From positions 124,001-188,000 of the forward strand of contig NZ_JAOCZP010000007.1 of assembly GCF_025336525.1 (NCBI RefSeq): 64,000 bases of DNA, given 5' to 3'. The DNA comes from Chelativorans salis. GTDB lineage: Bacteria; Pseudomonadota; Alphaproteobacteria; Rhizobiales; Rhizobiaceae. A model generated the notes under the pieces. The model ran no database searches. It worked only from the letters and a program-made list of their open reading frames with translations, and was not told where the DNA came from. A program made the translations under genes and the position numbers. Below are positions 12,772 through 23,012 of this stretch, piece by piece (the first letter of the stretch is position 1; every line of letters begins with the position of its first letter).

Positions 12772-13785
12772 CTATTCCCCGTGCAGTCGGAATTCCAGAT
12801 AGAGATTGCGCTGCAGGATCGAGTGGTTGTCGTCGGACAGGAGCGAGATCATGAGGGCGCCGTCAGCGCGGCGCCAGACATCCAGCGCTTCCATGTTGTC
12901 GATCTGGTAGCCCATGTCGGCTTCAATCAGCACCGGGCCGTCGGCCACGTTGCCGGGGCGGACGCTCTCGGCGGAAATGCGCCGCAGGCGCATGGCGACG
13001 CCCGACGCCATGGAAAAACGCCGCTCCAAGAGAAGCAGGGCGCCATCGGGCAGGAAAGCGCCGTCGGTGATGTCGTAGTTGTCGCTGCGGGCGACGGTGA
13101 AGACACCTTTCAGCGGACCTTCGAGGATGGCGGCGAAGACATTGCCGCGCGTGTCGATGCTGCGCTCGGCAACGGCCACGCGAGCGCCGGCCAGGGCGCT
13201 GTCCTCGGGCGCATAAGCGACTGTCTCCAACCCGCGGTTCATGCGCAGTTCGTGGGCGGGAATAAGGAAGTCCAACTCGCCGGTAGCCGCGCCCATACCC
13301 TCGGGCGCGAGGCGGAATTCGGCGATGCGGTGGGCGCGCTCGAAGCCGACGGTCACACGGTCGCCTTTGACGGCGATGGCCTCGGCATCGGTGGTCCATT
13401 TTTCCCCGCTGACGTTGCCTTCGAGGTCCTGGATAAGCTCCATGGTGAAGGTGTCTATACCGTCCGGGCGGCCTTGGGCATCATGCGAGAGTGCACCGAA
13501 GAACCAGAAGCCGGTGTCGGCGACGCCGACGAACCGCCTGCCTGCATCCAGGAAGCGGAAGGATGAGAGGCCACCGAAGGGGTGGCTGCGCGACGTCATC
13601 TCCAGCCCGCCGATGAATTCCAGTGGACCGAAACGGATCTCGCTGGAGCCTATGCGGAACTCGGCGATGGGGCGGGCGGTGATCTTATATGCTTGAGATG
13701 CCTCCTCGGCCCGCGTGCTGGAAAGGCCGATAGTGGCAAAAGAAAGAAGAAGCGTGCAAAGCCCGGAAAGAAGGCGCCGGCGCAC
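12772..13785 (-). CDS. Esterase-like activity of phytase family protein (phytase-like beta-propeller), secreted
   Basis: 337-residue protein with a Sec signal peptide (about residues 1-26, cleavage near TRA/EEA). The body matches the phytase-like domain seen in many rhizobial proteins: LEFIGGLEM, a DAEAIAV segment, the NRGLETVAYAPE block, and NMEALDVW near the end. These conserved Glu/Asp-rich repeats suggest a calcium-binding beta-propeller. The substrate is unknown. It starts 6 bp after cobT and may be read from the cob operon. Confidence 0.85.
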   Translation of the reverse strand: MRRRLLSGLCTLLLSFATIGLSSTRAEEASQAYKITARPIAEFRIGSSEIRFGPLEFIGGLEMTSRSHPFGGLSSFRFLDAGRRFVGVADTGFWFFGALSHDAQGRPDGIDTFTMELIQDLEGNVSGEKWTTDAEAIAVKGDRVTVGFERAHRIAEFRLAPEGMGAATGELDFLIPAHELRMNRGLETVAYAPEDSALAGARVAVAERSIDTRGNVFAAILEGPLKGVFTVARSDNYDITDGAFLPDGALLLLERRFSMASGVAMRLRRISAESVRPGNVADGPVLIEADMGYQIDNMEALDVWRRADGALMISLLSDDNHSILQRNLYLEFRLHGE

Positions 13786-13791
13786 GGAGCG

Positions 13792-15717
13792 TCAGCCCGC
13801 GCGCCGCATGCGGCCGGTCTGGCTGCGGCGAAAGCTTTCCTCCTCGAAGAGGGAGGCGAGTTGCTCCGTCATGGCGCCGGCAAGCTCTTCGGCATCGACG
13901 ATGGTGACGGCACGGCGGTAGTAGCGCGTGACGTCGTGGCCGATACCGATGGCAAGCAGTTCCACCGGCGAGCGCGTCTCGATGAGGTCGATGATGCCGC
14001 GCAGGTGGCGTTCCAGATAGTTGCCGGGATTGACGGACAGCGTGGAGTCGTCGACCGGGGCGCCGTCGGAGATCATCATCAGGATTCGGCGCTGTTCGGG
14101 GCGGGCGATCAGGCGCTGATGCGCCCACAAAAGCGCCTCGCCGTCGATATTCTCCTTCAAGAGCCCCTCGCGCATCATCAGGCCAAGGTTGCGCCGGGCG
14201 CGGCGCCATGGCGTGTCCGCGCTCTTGTAGATGATGTGGCGCAAGTCGTTGAGGCGGCCCGGATTGGCGGGCTTACCCTCCTTCAGCCACTTCTCGCGCG
14301 CCTGCCCACCCTTCCAGGCCCGGGTGGTGAAGCCCAGGATCTCCACACGCACGCCGCAGCGCTCCAGCGTGCGGGCGAGGATGTCGGCACATGTGGCGGC
14401 CACCGAGATCGGCCGTCCGCGCATGGAGCCGGAGTTGTCGAGCACGAGCGTCACCACCGTGTCACGGAAATTGGTGTCGCGCTCCTGCTTGAAGGAGAGC
14501 GGCTGCATGGGGTCGATGATGAGGCGGGGGAGGCGGGCCGTGTCGAGCACACCTTCCTCCAGGTCGAAGTCCCAGGAGCGGTTCTGCTGCGCCATGAGGC
14601 GCCGCTGCAGACGGTTCGCCAGCCGCCCGACGACGCCCTGCAGGTTGGCAAGCTGCTTGTCGAGGAAGGCGCGCAGGCGGTCCAGCTCCTCCTCGTCGCA
14701 CAGGTCCTCGGCGTTCACCACCTCGTCGAACTCGGTGGTGTAGAGGCGGTAGTCGATCTCGCTTGCCGCCTGATCGAAGGGGCTTTCGGGCCGACGCGCC
14801 TCGCCCGGCGTCTCCGCGTCCAGATCCTCCTGCTCCGAAACGTCTTCCGCCGTGGTCGCCGCGGCGTCGCTCTCGCCAGCCTCGTTCTCGTCGCCGGCGG
14901 CGTCGGCTTCTTCCGCCTGGCTGCGGTCGCCTTCGGATTCGTCTTCGCCGCCTTCTTCGGAGGATTCCTCGCCCTTGGGCTGGTCGTCGTCCTCCTCGCT
15001 TTCCTCGCCTTGCTTGTCCTCCTGCAGATCCTCGCCCATGTCCATGGCGCCGAGGAGGTCGCGCACGGTGCGGGCGAAGGCATCCTGGTCCTCGATGTTG
15101 GGCAGGAGGGCATTGAGGTCGGTGCTTGCCTTCTCCTCCACCCAGTCGCGCCACAGCTCGACGACCCGCTCTCCGCTCTTGGGTGCGGCACGGCCCGTCA
15201 GCTTCTCGCGCACCATCAGCGCGATGGCTTCCTCAAGTGGCGCATCGGCCCTCTCACGCACGTCTGCGAGGTTGGCGCGGGCGAACTTCTCCTCCAGCAT
15301 GGCGGCGATGTTGTCAGACACGCCCCGCATGGAGCGCGCGCCGATGGCCTCCACGCGCGCTTGCTCCACAGCGTCGAAGATCGCGCGTGCCTGCTGGCCC
15401 TGCGGTGCCAGGCGGTTGTGCAGGCGAACGTCGTGACAAGCATGGCGCAGAGCCATGGAATCGCCCAGGCCGCGGGTGACGTGCAGTGCTTCGGGCGTCG
15501 GCTTCTTCGGCGGCTCAGGCAGGCGGATATGATTGCCGGCGATGCCGGGCCTGTCCTTCGTAAAACCCACCTCCAACTCGTGATCACCGGCGATCGCGCG
15601 CACACAGGACGTCACGGCGCGCTTGAACGGGTCGAGCGGCGCTTCTTTGGGCTGGCCTGGCTTGCGGTTCGATTGGCTCAAGGATGTATTCTCCGACCAC
15701 TCAGCGGGAGCGGCCAT
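13792..15717 (-). CDS. cobT: Aerobic cobaltochelatase subunit CobT
   Basis: Large subunit of the ATP-dependent cobaltochelatase (CobN-CobS-CobT) that inserts cobalt into hydrogenobyrinic acid a,c-diamide in aerobic vitamin B12 synthesis. The 641 residues show the conserved N-terminal helical part ([13 protein letters not shown]), a long acidic Glu/Asp-rich middle (about residues 225-320) and a C-terminal von Willebrand A domain with the MIDAS motif DNSGSM and a late ISDGAP. The chosen ATG overlaps the end of the GFA-family gene by 17 bp; a start a few codons downstream is possible. cobN is not in the window. Confidence 0.95.
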   Translation of the reverse strand: MAAPAEWSENTSLSQSNRKPGQPKEAPLDPFKRAVTSCVRAIAGDHELEVGFTKDRPGIAGNHIRLPEPPKKPTPEALHVTRGLGDSMALRHACHDVRLHNRLAPQGQQARAIFDAVEQARVEAIGARSMRGVSDNIAAMLEEKFARANLADVRERADAPLEEAIALMVREKLTGRAAPKSGERVVELWRDWVEEKASTDLNALLPNIEDQDAFARTVRDLLGAMDMGEDLQEDKQGEESEEDDDQPKGEESSEEGGEDESEGDRSQAEEADAAGDENEAGESDAAATTAEDVSEQEDLDAETPGEARRPESPFDQAASEIDYRLYTTEFDEVVNAEDLCDEEELDRLRAFLDKQLANLQGVVGRLANRLQRRLMAQQNRSWDFDLEEGVLDTARLPRLIIDPMQPLSFKQERDTNFRDTVVTLVLDNSGSMRGRPISVAATCADILARTLERCGVRVEILGFTTRAWKGGQAREKWLKEGKPANPGRLNDLRHIIYKSADTPWRRARRNLGLMMREGLLKENIDGEALLWAHQRLIARPEQRRILMMISDGAPVDDSTLSVNPGNYLERHLRGIIDLIETRSPVELLAIGIGHDVTRYYRRAVTIVDAEELAGAMTEQLASLFEEESFRRSQTGRMRRAG

Positions 15718-16048
15718 CCACCTGTTTGATGTCCAAGGCGTCGAGGTCTACGCCTTCAAGGCAGCGCACGTTGACCGCCGCCATCTTTGTGCCATCCGGC
15801 ATGGCTCCACGGGCAAACGACTCCATGCCGCAGACCGAGCAGAAGAGGTGTTGGATCTTCTCGGTGTTGAAGCGGTACTCAGTCAGGCGGTCTTCACCAC
15901 TTTCGAGCGTGAAGTTATCGGCCGGCGTGAAAGCCAGGATGCTGCCGCGCTGCGTGCAGTAGGAGCAATTGCAGGTGATGGGGCTCGACAGGTCAACGTC
16001 GACATTGAAGCGTACCGAACCGCAGTGACACCCACCTTCGTACTGCAT
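15701..16048 (-). CDS. GFA-family (glutathione-dependent formaldehyde-activating enzyme/CENP-V fold) protein
   Basis: 115-residue zinc protein with the family's cysteine pattern: CHCGS at residues 8-12, CNCSYC at about 27-32, and FCSVCG in the middle. These bind structural and catalytic-type zinc ions. Despite the family name, most members have no proven formaldehyde activity. The gene sits between cobS (9 bp upstream) and cobT (17-bp overlap), so it is co-transcribed with the cobaltochelatase genes. Confidence 0.92.
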   Translation of the reverse strand: MQYEGGCHCGSVRFNVDVDLSSPITCNCSYCTQRGSILAFTPADNFTLESGEDRLTEYRFNTEKIQHLFCSVCGMESFARGAMPDGTKMAAVNVRCLEGVDLDALDIKQVDGRSR

Positions 16049-16057
16049 GATCGTCTC

Positions 16058-17047
16058 CTAGCTCAGCACCACATTGGCCGCCGATTCGGCCAATTCCTCG
16101 CCGAAGGCACGCTGGTAGAATTCGGCCACGACCGCACGCTCCAACTCGTCGCACTTGTTGAGGAAGGTGAGCCGGAAGGCGAAGCCGACATCGCCGAAGA
16201 TCTCCGCATTCTCCGCCCACATGATCACCGTGCGCGGGCTCATGACGGTCGAAAGATCGCCGTTCATGAAGGCCGAGCGCGTCATGTCGGCCACGCGCAC
16301 CATGCGGCCGACGATCTCGCGGCCCTTCTCGTTCTGATAGTGCTTGGCCTTGGCCTGGACGATGGCGACCTCATCGTCATGCGGCAGGTAGTTGAGCGTG
16401 GTGACGATGGACCAGCGATCCATCTGCGCCTGGTTGATCTGCTGCGTGCCGTGGTAGAGGCCGGTCGTGTCGCCGAGGCCGACAGTGTTGGCCGTCGAGA
16501 ACAGGCGGAAGGCCGGGTGCGGACGGATGACGCGGCTCTGGTCGAGAAGCGTCAGCCGGCCCGAGGATTCAAGTACGCGCTGGATGACGAACATGACGTC
16601 CGGACGGCCGGCATCGTACTCGTCGAAGACCAGGGCAACGTTGTGCTGGTAGGCCCAGGGCAGGATGCCGTCGCGGAACTCGGTGACCTGCATGCCTTCC
16701 TTGACGACGATGGCGTCCTTGCCGACGAGGTCGATACGGCTGACGTGGCTATCAAGGTTGATGCGCACGCAGGGCCAGTTGAGGCGCGCGGCCACCTGCT
16801 CGATATGCGTCGACTTGCCGGTGCCGTGGTAGCCCGCCACCATGACGCGGCGGTTAAAGGCAAAGCCGGCAAGGATGGCGAGCGTCGTCTGCTTGTCGAA
16901 CAGATAGTCGGGGTCGATGTCCGGCACGTGGGAATCCGCCACGGAATAGGCGGGCACCACCATATCGGATTCGAAACCAAAGCTCTCCTTCACCGAGGCA
17001 GTCGTGTCGGGCAGGTTGGCGATATCGCGGTCGATCTTGTTCATCAT
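16058..17047 (-). CDS. cobS: Aerobic cobaltochelatase subunit CobS (AAA+ ATPase)
   Basis: 329-residue AAA+ ATPase that partners CobT and drives cobalt insertion by CobN. Walker [10 protein letters not shown] is at residues 72-80, Walker [10 protein letters not shown] at about 139-147, and sensor motifs follow ([11 protein letters not shown]). The N-terminal 50 residues carry the CobS-specific region ending DPDYLFD. It is the first of cobS, the GFA-family gene and cobT on the minus strand. Confidence 0.97.
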   Translation of the reverse strand: MMNKIDRDIANLPDTTASVKESFGFESDMVVPAYSVADSHVPDIDPDYLFDKQTTLAILAGFAFNRRVMVAGYHGTGKSTHIEQVAARLNWPCVRINLDSHVSRIDLVGKDAIVVKEGMQVTEFRDGILPWAYQHNVALVFDEYDAGRPDVMFVIQRVLESSGRLTLLDQSRVIRPHPAFRLFSTANTVGLGDTTGLYHGTQQINQAQMDRWSIVTTLNYLPHDDEVAIVQAKAKHYQNEKGREIVGRMVRVADMTRSAFMNGDLSTVMSPRTVIMWAENAEIFGDVGFAFRLTFLNKCDELERAVVAEFYQRAFGEELAESAANVVLS

Positions 17048-17119
17048 ACCTCCAGCGTGCAGCGGACCCTGTCCGCGCCGCTTGTCGTTTAAACCGTGGC
17101 CTCTTAGCAGAGACCGGGG

Positions 17120-17740
17120 TTAACAGAAACCCGCTTGCTTCAGGAGCCTGTAGGCCTGAAGGACGTCGCGCAGGCGGGCCTCGGAACCCCTGTCGCCCCC
17201 ATTCGCATCGGGATGGTGGCGCTTCACCAGAGTTTTATAGCGTGCCTTAATGTCGGCGCCAGTCGCTTTGGCGTCCAGGCCCAGTGTTTCCAGCGCTTTG
17301 GCCTCAAGAGGCTTAAGGCGCTTTTCAACCGGCTTGCGCGCTTCGGCCTGCGCGTCGCCGAACAGATTGAACGGGTCGCCCAGGCGCCGATAGTAGGCCG
17401 CGTGGCCGGAGCGGAAAGGGGCGAAATCGGGGGCCGCTTGGCCATTGCCGACGGAGCCGACCTTCCAGGTGGGCCGATGGCCGGTCATCGCCTCCTTCTG
17501 GAAACGGGCGATTTCGCTGTCCTTGAGGCCAGAAAAATAGTTGTAGCTCTTGTTGTACTGCCGCACATGCTCGAAGCAGAAGCGGAAATATTCACCCTCC
17601 TTGTGCCGCCCCACGGGTGCACGGTGCAGACCGGGCTGATCGCAATCGTCCCACTGGCAACGCGGCGCATGCGCGTCAGCCTCCGCCTTGTTGTCGGGGC
17701 GGATGCGTATTTTCTCGAAATATTTCGAGTTCAGTTTCAT
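17120..17740 (-). CDS. DnaJ-like (J-domain) molecular chaperone protein
   Basis: 206-residue protein with a J-domain at its C-terminus rather than its N-terminus: ETLGLDAKATGADIKARYK precedes KRHHPDANGG, which contains the HPD motif that stimulates DnaK. The N-terminal part has the rhizobial extension with CQWDDC and CFEHVRQYNK, a possible Cys/His metal site. This J-protein type sits next to cobS in many Hyphomicrobiales. It is divergent from bolA across about 136 bp. Confidence 0.92.
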   Translation of the reverse strand: MKLNSKYFEKIRIRPDNKAEADAHAPRCQWDDCDQPGLHRAPVGRHKEGEYFRFCFEHVRQYNKSYNYFSGLKDSEIARFQKEAMTGHRPTWKVGSVGNGQAAPDFAPFRSGHAAYYRRLGDPFNLFGDAQAEARKPVEKRLKPLEAKALETLGLDAKATGADIKARYKTLVKRHHPDANGGDRGSEARLRDVLQAYRLLKQAGFC

Positions 17741-17876
17741 ACCTGACCTGAAGACAGCAAATCAGTAGGGATTATGGCGGATGGCCACCACGAAACAAGA
17801 ATTGACATTTCCCAGGGAATGGACCTAGGCCAAAGACTCGTGCCGGGGGACACGCCCCATATGGTGTCAGGAGACC

Positions 17877-18182
17877 GTGTTGTCCATACAATCCGCCATC
17901 GAAACCAAGCTCGTAGAAGCCTTTTCGCCCGAGCGGCTGGCCGTCATCAACGAAAGCCACCTGCATGCTGGCCACCACCATACGGCGGGTGGTCATGACG
18001 AGACCTTCGACGGTTCGGGCGAGACGCATTTCCGCGTGCGCATCGTCAGCGCTGCGTTTGCGGGCATGAGCCGCGTCGAACGGCACCGGGCAGTGAATGA
18101 GGCGCTGGCTGAGGAACTTAAGGGCGGTGTACACGCACTCGCGATCGAGCCCGCCGCGCCGGGGGAGGCAACGCGGTGGTGA
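17877..18182 (+). CDS. bolA: BolA-family protein
   Basis: 101-residue BolA-like protein, a stress-linked family that binds [2Fe-2S] with monothiol glutaredoxins. Conserved features are the LAVINESHLHAGH segment with its invariant His, THFRVRIVS, and the C-terminal GVHALAIEP. It is a single-gene unit divergent from the J-domain gene. The C-terminal conserved His of the class is in VHALAI. Confidence 0.94.
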   Translation: MLSIQSAIETKLVEAFSPERLAVINESHLHAGHHHTAGGHDETFDGSGETHFRVRIVSAAFAGMSRVERHRAVNEALAEELKGGVHALAIEPAAPGEATRW

Positions 18183-18244
18183 GTGCTTACACCGTGGGGT
18201 ACTAATCGAGGTTTCAATCAGCCTCGCTTGCCGGGCCGATGGGG

Positions 18245-19540
18245 CTATCCTCCCTTACCCGCCGCAGCCGTCTCCTCCACCGCCGGCCTGATCCTCAGCC
18301 GCGTGATGCGGTTTTTTTCCCGCTTCATGACGATGAAGCGCTTGCCGAAGAAGGTGAAGGCCTGCTTTTCCTCGGGAATGGACTGGGTCTCGTGGATGAC
18401 GAGGCCGGCGATCGTAGTCGCCTCCTCGTCCGGCAGGTTCCAGTCGAGCGCGCGGTTCAGGTCACGGATGGGCACGGAACCTTCCACGACGATGGAGCCG
18501 TCGGCCTCCTGCTTGACGCCCTGCATCTCGACGTCATGCTCGTCGGCGATGTCGCCGACGATTTCCTCGATGATATCCTCAAGCGTCACCAGTCCTTCGA
18601 CCTCGCCATATTCGTCGACGACGATAGCGATATGCGCCTTGCGGCGCAGGAAGGCGTTGAGCTGGTCCTGCAGCGTCGTCGTGTCGGGCACGAACCACGG
18701 CTTCGAGGCGATCTTCATCACGTCGATCGTGCTGGCGTCGCTGTCGGCATCGTGGAGGGCGCGCAGGAGATCCTTGGCGTGCACCACGCCGACGATGTTT
18801 TCCGTCGTGCCGCGCCAGAGCGGCAGGCGCGTATAAGGGCTCTTCAGGATTTCGCTCACCACGGTTTCCGGCGGGTCGTCGGCGTTGATGGAGCGCATAT
18901 TGGTGCGATGGATCATGACATCGGAGACTTCCAGCTCGTGCAAGTCGAGCAGGCCGCCGACGCGGTCGCGGTCCTGCTTCACGACCGCGCCCTCGCGATG
19001 CAGCACCTCGACTGTGCCGCGCAGCTCCTCATGGGCCGACAGTGCGAAGGTGTCGCGTGAAAGATTGATGCCGAAGATGGAGAGCAGGAGCCGCACGAAG
19101 GCGTTTGCCGCGGAAGAAAGCATTCCGAAAAAGAAGACTGCTACGCGCGCAAAGGGCGAGACGAAGAGAGCAAACTGCTCGGGCCTCGCCAGCGCCCAGG
19201 ATTTCGGCAGGATTTCGGCGAAAATAACCAGCATCACCGTCATGACGAGGGTGGCGTAGAAGACGCCTGCCTCGCCGAACAGCGTCAGGAACAGGCTGGT
19301 CGCCAGCGCAGAGGCGAAGATGTTGACGAGATTGTTGCCGATGAGCAGAGCGCCGACCAGGCGGTTGCGCCGCTCGATGAGCCGACTGACAAGGCCGGCG
19401 CGTTTGTCACCAGTGCGCTCCAGCGTATGCAGCCGGGCGCGCGAGACGGCGGTCATGCCGGTTTCGGTACCGGAAAACAGGAAGGACAGAAAGATCAGCG
19501 CCAGGATGACGCCGCCGGTGATAAATATCTCGGTCGTCAT
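18245..19540 (-). CDS. Hemolysin C/CorC (CNNM)-family membrane protein with CBS domains
   Basis: 431-residue protein with an N-terminal DUF21/CNNM membrane domain (about four helices, residues 5-190), a pair of CBS domains ([12 protein letters not shown] ... [29 protein letters not shown]) and a C-terminal CorC/HlyC domain ([11 protein letters not shown]). The family is implicated in Mg2+/Co2+ efflux or homeostasis, not in haemolysis. The ATG at 19540 was chosen over a GTG at 19552 because it overlaps the aroB stop in an ATGA. Confidence 0.94.
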   Translation of the reverse strand: MTTEIFITGGVILALIFLSFLFSGTETGMTAVSRARLHTLERTGDKRAGLVSRLIERRNRLVGALLIGNNLVNIFASALATSLFLTLFGEAGVFYATLVMTVMLVIFAEILPKSWALARPEQFALFVSPFARVAVFFFGMLSSAANAFVRLLLSIFGINLSRDTFALSAHEELRGTVEVLHREGAVVKQDRDRVGGLLDLHELEVSDVMIHRTNMRSINADDPPETVVSEILKSPYTRLPLWRGTTENIVGVVHAKDLLRALHDADSDASTIDVMKIASKPWFVPDTTTLQDQLNAFLRRKAHIAIVVDEYGEVEGLVTLEDIIEEIVGDIADEHDVEMQGVKQEADGSIVVEGSVPIRDLNRALDWNLPDEEATTIAGLVIHETQSIPEEKQAFTFFGKRFIVMKREKNRITRLRIRPAVEETAAAGKGG

Positions 19541-20664
19541 TGCGTTTGACACTCCCTCAGGAATGCGAGCACCTCCGATGCCGGCACGTCCTCGGCGATG
19601 AAGGACCGGCCGATACCGTGGGTAAGGATGAAGGTCAGCGCGCCGCGCGAGACCTTCTTGTCCTGCGCGATATAGGAAAGCAGCGCTTCCGCGTCAGGAA
19701 GGGCGCCGGGAATATGCTCCAGCCGTGTCGGCAGGCCCACTGCGCGCAAATGCGCCTCCACGCGATCGGCGTCGTCGGGGCTTGCCAGGTTCACGCGCGC
19801 CGAGAAGCGGTGTGCCAGCACCATGCCGATGGCCACGCCTTCTCCGTGCACTAGGCGCGCACTGTCGTAGCCGGTGGCCGCTTCTAGGGCATGGCCGAAG
19901 GTGTGGCCGAGATTGAGCAGCGCACGCTCGCCGCTCTCGCGCTCATCGCGCTCGACGATTTCGGCCTTGGCTCGGCAGGACCTGGCGATGGCCTCGGTAC
20001 AAGCCGTGCCCCCGGAAAAGACATCGCGCCAGTTGTTCTCCAGCCAGGCAAAGAAATCCGGGCGGTCGATCAGCCCGTATTTCGCCACCTCGGCGTAGCC
20101 GGCGCGGAACTCGCGTTCCGGCAGCGTGCCGAGGGCGGCGGTGTCGGCGAGTACCAGCCTCGGCTGGTGAAAGACGCCGATAAGGTTTTTCCCGTGGCCC
20201 GTGTTTATGCCGGTCTTGCCGCCGACGGACGAATCCACCTGTGCCAGCAGAGATGTCGGCACCTGCACGAAGTTCATGCCGCGGCGCACGATGCCGGCGG
20301 CGAAGCCCGCCAGATCGCCCACCACGCCGCCGCCCAGCGCGATCACGAAATCCCGCCGCTCCAGCCGGGCGCCGAGAATACCATCCACCGTCTCCTCAAG
20401 GGCGCCGAAGCTTTTGCTGCGTTCGCCAGGAGGAAGGGTGATGGCGGTGCTTCCGATGCCTGCCGCCCCCAATCCCTCCTGCAGCGGCCTGAGGTGCAGG
20501 GCGGCGACGTTCTCGTCCGTCACGACCGCCGCTCGAGCGCCGGGCAGGCGGGCAGCGATCTCTGCGCCGGCGCGAGCGAGGAGACCGGCGCCGATGAGGA
20601 TGTCGTAAGCGCGCTCGCCAAGGCCGACGGAAACGGTGACTGTATCTTCGGTGCTCTGGTTCAT
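19537..20664 (-). CDS. aroB: 3-dehydroquinate synthase
   Basis: Second enzyme of the shikimate pathway, converting DAHP to 3-dehydroquinate with NAD+ and a divalent metal. The 375 residues show the NAD-binding [19 protein letters not shown], the SVGGKTGIN loop, and the metal ligands in [20 protein letters not shown] and [10 protein letters not shown]. It is translationally coupled to aroK (ATGA) and to the CorC-type gene. The aroK-aroB-CorC order is typical of Hyphomicrobiales. Confidence 0.97.
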   Translation of the reverse strand: MNQSTEDTVTVSVGLGERAYDILIGAGLLARAGAEIAARLPGARAAVVTDENVAALHLRPLQEGLGAAGIGSTAITLPPGERSKSFGALEETVDGILGARLERRDFVIALGGGVVGDLAGFAAGIVRRGMNFVQVPTSLLAQVDSSVGGKTGINTGHGKNLIGVFHQPRLVLADTAALGTLPEREFRAGYAEVAKYGLIDRPDFFAWLENNWRDVFSGGTACTEAIARSCRAKAEIVERDERESGERALLNLGHTFGHALEAATGYDSARLVHGEGVAIGMVLAHRFSARVNLASPDDADRVEAHLRAVGLPTRLEHIPGALPDAEALLSYIAQDKKVSRGALTFILTHGIGRSFIAEDVPASEVLAFLRECQTQ

Positions 20665-21290
20665 CGTGCAGGTTTCCTCACCTCTCGCCCGTCCGCCAGG
20701 AAACGGGCGAGGCTGGTCATCACTTCCGCGGCTATCACCTCCTTCGGCTCGTCGCGCGAGCGCACGGTGACGTTCGCCTTTTCATAGACCGGATAGCGAA
20801 CTTCCATAAGACGCTGCATGACGGCGCGCGGGTCGTCGGCCTGAAGAAGCGGCCGGTTCTGGCGCTTGACCACCCGCTGCATCAGTGTCTCGAGATCGGC
20901 CTTCAGCCACACGGAAACGCCGTGGCGGGCAACCGCCTGCCGTGTTGCGGCGCTCATAAAGGCACCGCCGCCGGTGGACAGCACCTGCGGGCCCTCCTTC
21001 AGGAGGCGCGCGATCACCCGGCGCTCCAGCGCTCGGAACTCCTCCTCGCCGTAAGCGGCAAAGAGGTCGGGGATCGTCATGCGCGAAACCTCCTCGATTT
21101 CGTGGTCGCTGTCGACGAAAGGCAAGCCCAGCGTTGCCGCTACCTTGCGCCCGATCACGGTCTTGCCGGCACCCATCAGCCCGACGAAGACGACCGTGCG
21201 CCGTCCAAGCCGGTTGAGCACAGCCGGGATGTTCTCCACGTCTATCTTGTCGGTCGCCGTCATGCCGCAGGTTTCGACATCAAAAGGCAT
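20661..21290 (-). CDS. aroK: Shikimate kinase
   Basis: Phosphorylates shikimate at O3 with ATP. The P-loop [11 protein letters not shown], the shikimate-binding Asp in FVDSDHEIE, the GGGAF motif, and the lid Arg in QNRPLL are all present. Two starts are possible: 21290 (209 residues) or the ATG at 21263 (200 residues); neither has a clear ribosome-binding site. The stop overlaps the aroB start. Confidence 0.95.
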   Translation of the reverse strand: MPFDVETCGMTATDKIDVENIPAVLNRLGRRTVVFVGLMGAGKTVIGRKVAATLGLPFVDSDHEIEEVSRMTIPDLFAAYGEEEFRALERRVIARLLKEGPQVLSTGGGAFMSAATRQAVARHGVSVWLKADLETLMQRVVKRQNRPLLQADDPRAVMQRLMEVRYPVYEKANVTVRSRDEPKEVIAAEVMTSLARFLADGREVRKPAR

Positions 21291-21382
21291 ATCGCGTCAA
21301 GCGTTTACGATGTCGGTGGCGGCTTGCCATGTCCGACCGCGCGTTCCATAACCTGAGGAATCAATGCCTCGACGGGAGCGAC

Positions 21383-21529
21383 ATGCCAACCCTTTTCCGG
21401 CTCTTGACGGTAATCACCATCCTCGCCGGTCTCTTCTACGGCGCCATGTTCGCTCTCGCCACACTGGTGGAGCCGAATAGAGTCGAGATGACGGTAGATG
21501 TCCCCGCCGAGCGACTCGTCCCGCGTTAG
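21383..21529 (+). CDS. Small single-pass membrane protein, conserved upstream of xerD
   Basis: 48-residue protein with one membrane helix (about residues 8-27, LLTVITILAGLFYGAMFALA) and a short periplasmic tail with VEPNRVEM. A GGGAG ribosome-binding site lies 5-8 bp before the ATG. Small proteins of this look occur between aroK and xerD in many rhizobia; no function is known. Its stop overlaps the stop of the decayed vapC end on the other strand. Confidence 0.7.
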   Translation: MPTLFRLLTVITILAGLFYGAMFALATLVEPNRVEMTVDVPAERLVPR

Positions 21530-21830
21530 AAATCCCAGGGAGAGATGAGCGTCAGCCCTGTCGTGCTAAAGTGGCTCATATTGCGCGTCGCCAGACGGCC
21601 TGCATTGATCTGCGCAATCGCGGTGCGGGCTCGAGGTCTACATCGGTGCCATACTTCGTCGAAAGGTGCATATAGAAGCTGGATGCTGGCTCGCGGCCAG
21701 CTTCCCGAATTTCATACCCTTCCAGCGCACGCTCAACGATATCGGCGATCGAGCGCTTTTCGCGGCGCGCGAGCCTGTAAGCAAGCTCCCGCGCTTTGGC
21801 GCTGCGGACGGAAAGTTGCGGCTCGGCCAT
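21526..21830 (-). pseudogene. Decayed VapBC toxin-antitoxin pair, internal deletion
   Basis: The N-terminal 67 residues read as a typical VapB-type antitoxin (MAEPQLSVRSAKARELAYRL ... STKYGTDVDLE). The frame then loses its normal end and stops 17 residues later. In another frame, the sequence from about 21526 to 21610 reads as the last ~30 residues of a VapC PIN toxin (RLATRNMSHF, TGLTLISPWDF, stop). The end of vapB and most of vapC, including the first PIN acidic residues, are therefore missing, so no active toxin can be made. A truncated antitoxin may still be translated. Confidence 0.75.
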
Positions 21831-21974
21831 TCCAGCCCCCTGTCGATTGCAAATTTAGCCTCCCATTAAGATGGCTTGATGGCACAAATATTCTCCCCTT
21901 ATGCCTGATGCTTCACTTCGAATTAGGCATTGGCCGCCAGAATCCGCGCTCCTTTAGAAGCTCACTCAAGGAAC

Positions 21975-22922
21975 ATGCGGGACCGGATCCGGACGATGGC
22001 GAGCGGCGCGAAGATTGAGGCATTCCTGGAGATGATGGCCGCCGAGCGCGGGGCGAGCGACAACACGCTCGCCTCCTACCGGCGTGACCTGGAGGACGCG
22101 GACGCCTTTCTAACGGCGGCGGAGAGGGGGCTTGCAGGGGCCAGCCCGGCAGGCATCCGCTCCTATCTCGGTGACATGGCCGGGCGCGGCTTTGCCGCCA
22201 CGACCCAGGCGCGCAAGCTCTCGGCACTGCGCCAGTTCTTCAAGTTCCTCTATGCCGAAGGCCTGCGCGGCGACGACCCGACCGGGGTGCTCGATAGCCC
22301 GAAGAAGGGCCGGCCGCTACCGAAGACACTGAACGAGGCAGAAACGGGGCTGCTTCTGGAGCGCGCGGGGGAAGAAGCACGGGCAGCGGCCGAAGGCTCG
22401 CCGGAGCGTATCGCCGCGCAACGCCTGTCAACGCTCCTGGAGATGCTCTACGCGTCGGGCCTGCGTGTCTCTGAGCTTGTCAGCCTGCCGGTCACGGTGG
22501 CGCTGCGCGACGAGCGCTTCTTCATCGTACGCGGCAAGGGCGGCAAGGAGCGTATCGTGCCGCTCTCGGGCAAGGCGCGGGCTGCGGTGGCGCTATGGCT
22601 TGCCGAGCGCGCCAGACACCCGGCACTTGCGGAGAGTCCCTGGTTATTTCCGGCGGCTTCGGAGCGCGGCTATCTGCCCCGGCAGGTGTTCGCGCGCGAA
22701 CTCAAAGGTCTTGCCGCACGCGCCGGCATCGCCAGCGCCAAGATATCGCCGCACGTGCTGCGGCACGCCTTCGCCAGCCATCTCCTGCAGAACGGAGCAG
22801 ACTTGAGGGCGGTGCAGCAGCTTCTCGGGCATTCGGATATTTCAACGACGCAAATCTACACGCATGTGCTGGAAAAGCGGCTGCAGGAACTGGTACAAAA
22901 GCACCACCCGCTTGCCGACTAG
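21975..22922 (+). CDS. xerD: Site-specific tyrosine recombinase XerD
   Basis: Tyrosine recombinase that resolves chromosome dimers with XerC at dif. From the ATG at 21975 it has 315 residues: an N-terminal SAM-like core-binding domain and a catalytic domain with all active-site residues (Arg in SGLRVSEL, Lys in GKGGKER, HxxR in [12 protein letters not shown], His in [15 protein letters not shown], and the final Tyr in that block). An ATG 7 codons later is an alternative start. Its position between aroK and accA is the conserved chromosomal one, so this is the housekeeping enzyme and not an island integrase. Confidence 0.95.
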   Translation: MRDRIRTMASGAKIEAFLEMMAAERGASDNTLASYRRDLEDADAFLTAAERGLAGASPAGIRSYLGDMAGRGFAATTQARKLSALRQFFKFLYAEGLRGDDPTGVLDSPKKGRPLPKTLNEAETGLLLERAGEEARAAAEGSPERIAAQRLSTLLEMLYASGLRVSELVSLPVTVALRDERFFIVRGKGGKERIVPLSGKARAAVALWLAERARHPALAESPWLFPAASERGYLPRQVFARELKGLAARAGIASAKISPHVLRHAFASHLLQNGADLRAVQQLLGHSDISTTQIYTHVLEKRLQELVQKHHPLAD

Positions 22923-23012
22923 GCTTATGGTCGCTATGTGAAGCCATCATCACGGGCCCTTTTTCCCTTTCAGTGCCCTGAACCGCGTGTCTCGTGTCGA
23001 TTTGGCGGGTTA

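Noticed and set aside
13582-15729. 715-residue open frame on the plus strand across the cobT locus
   Set aside because: Antisense shadow of cobT and the phytase-like gene; the high GC and acidic-repeat codons of cobT leave the opposite frame open. No protein family pattern.
21930-22922. XerD as a possible island integrase
   Set aside because: It sits at the conserved chromosomal position between the shikimate genes and accA, far from the tRNA and in a core block, so it is the housekeeping recombinase.
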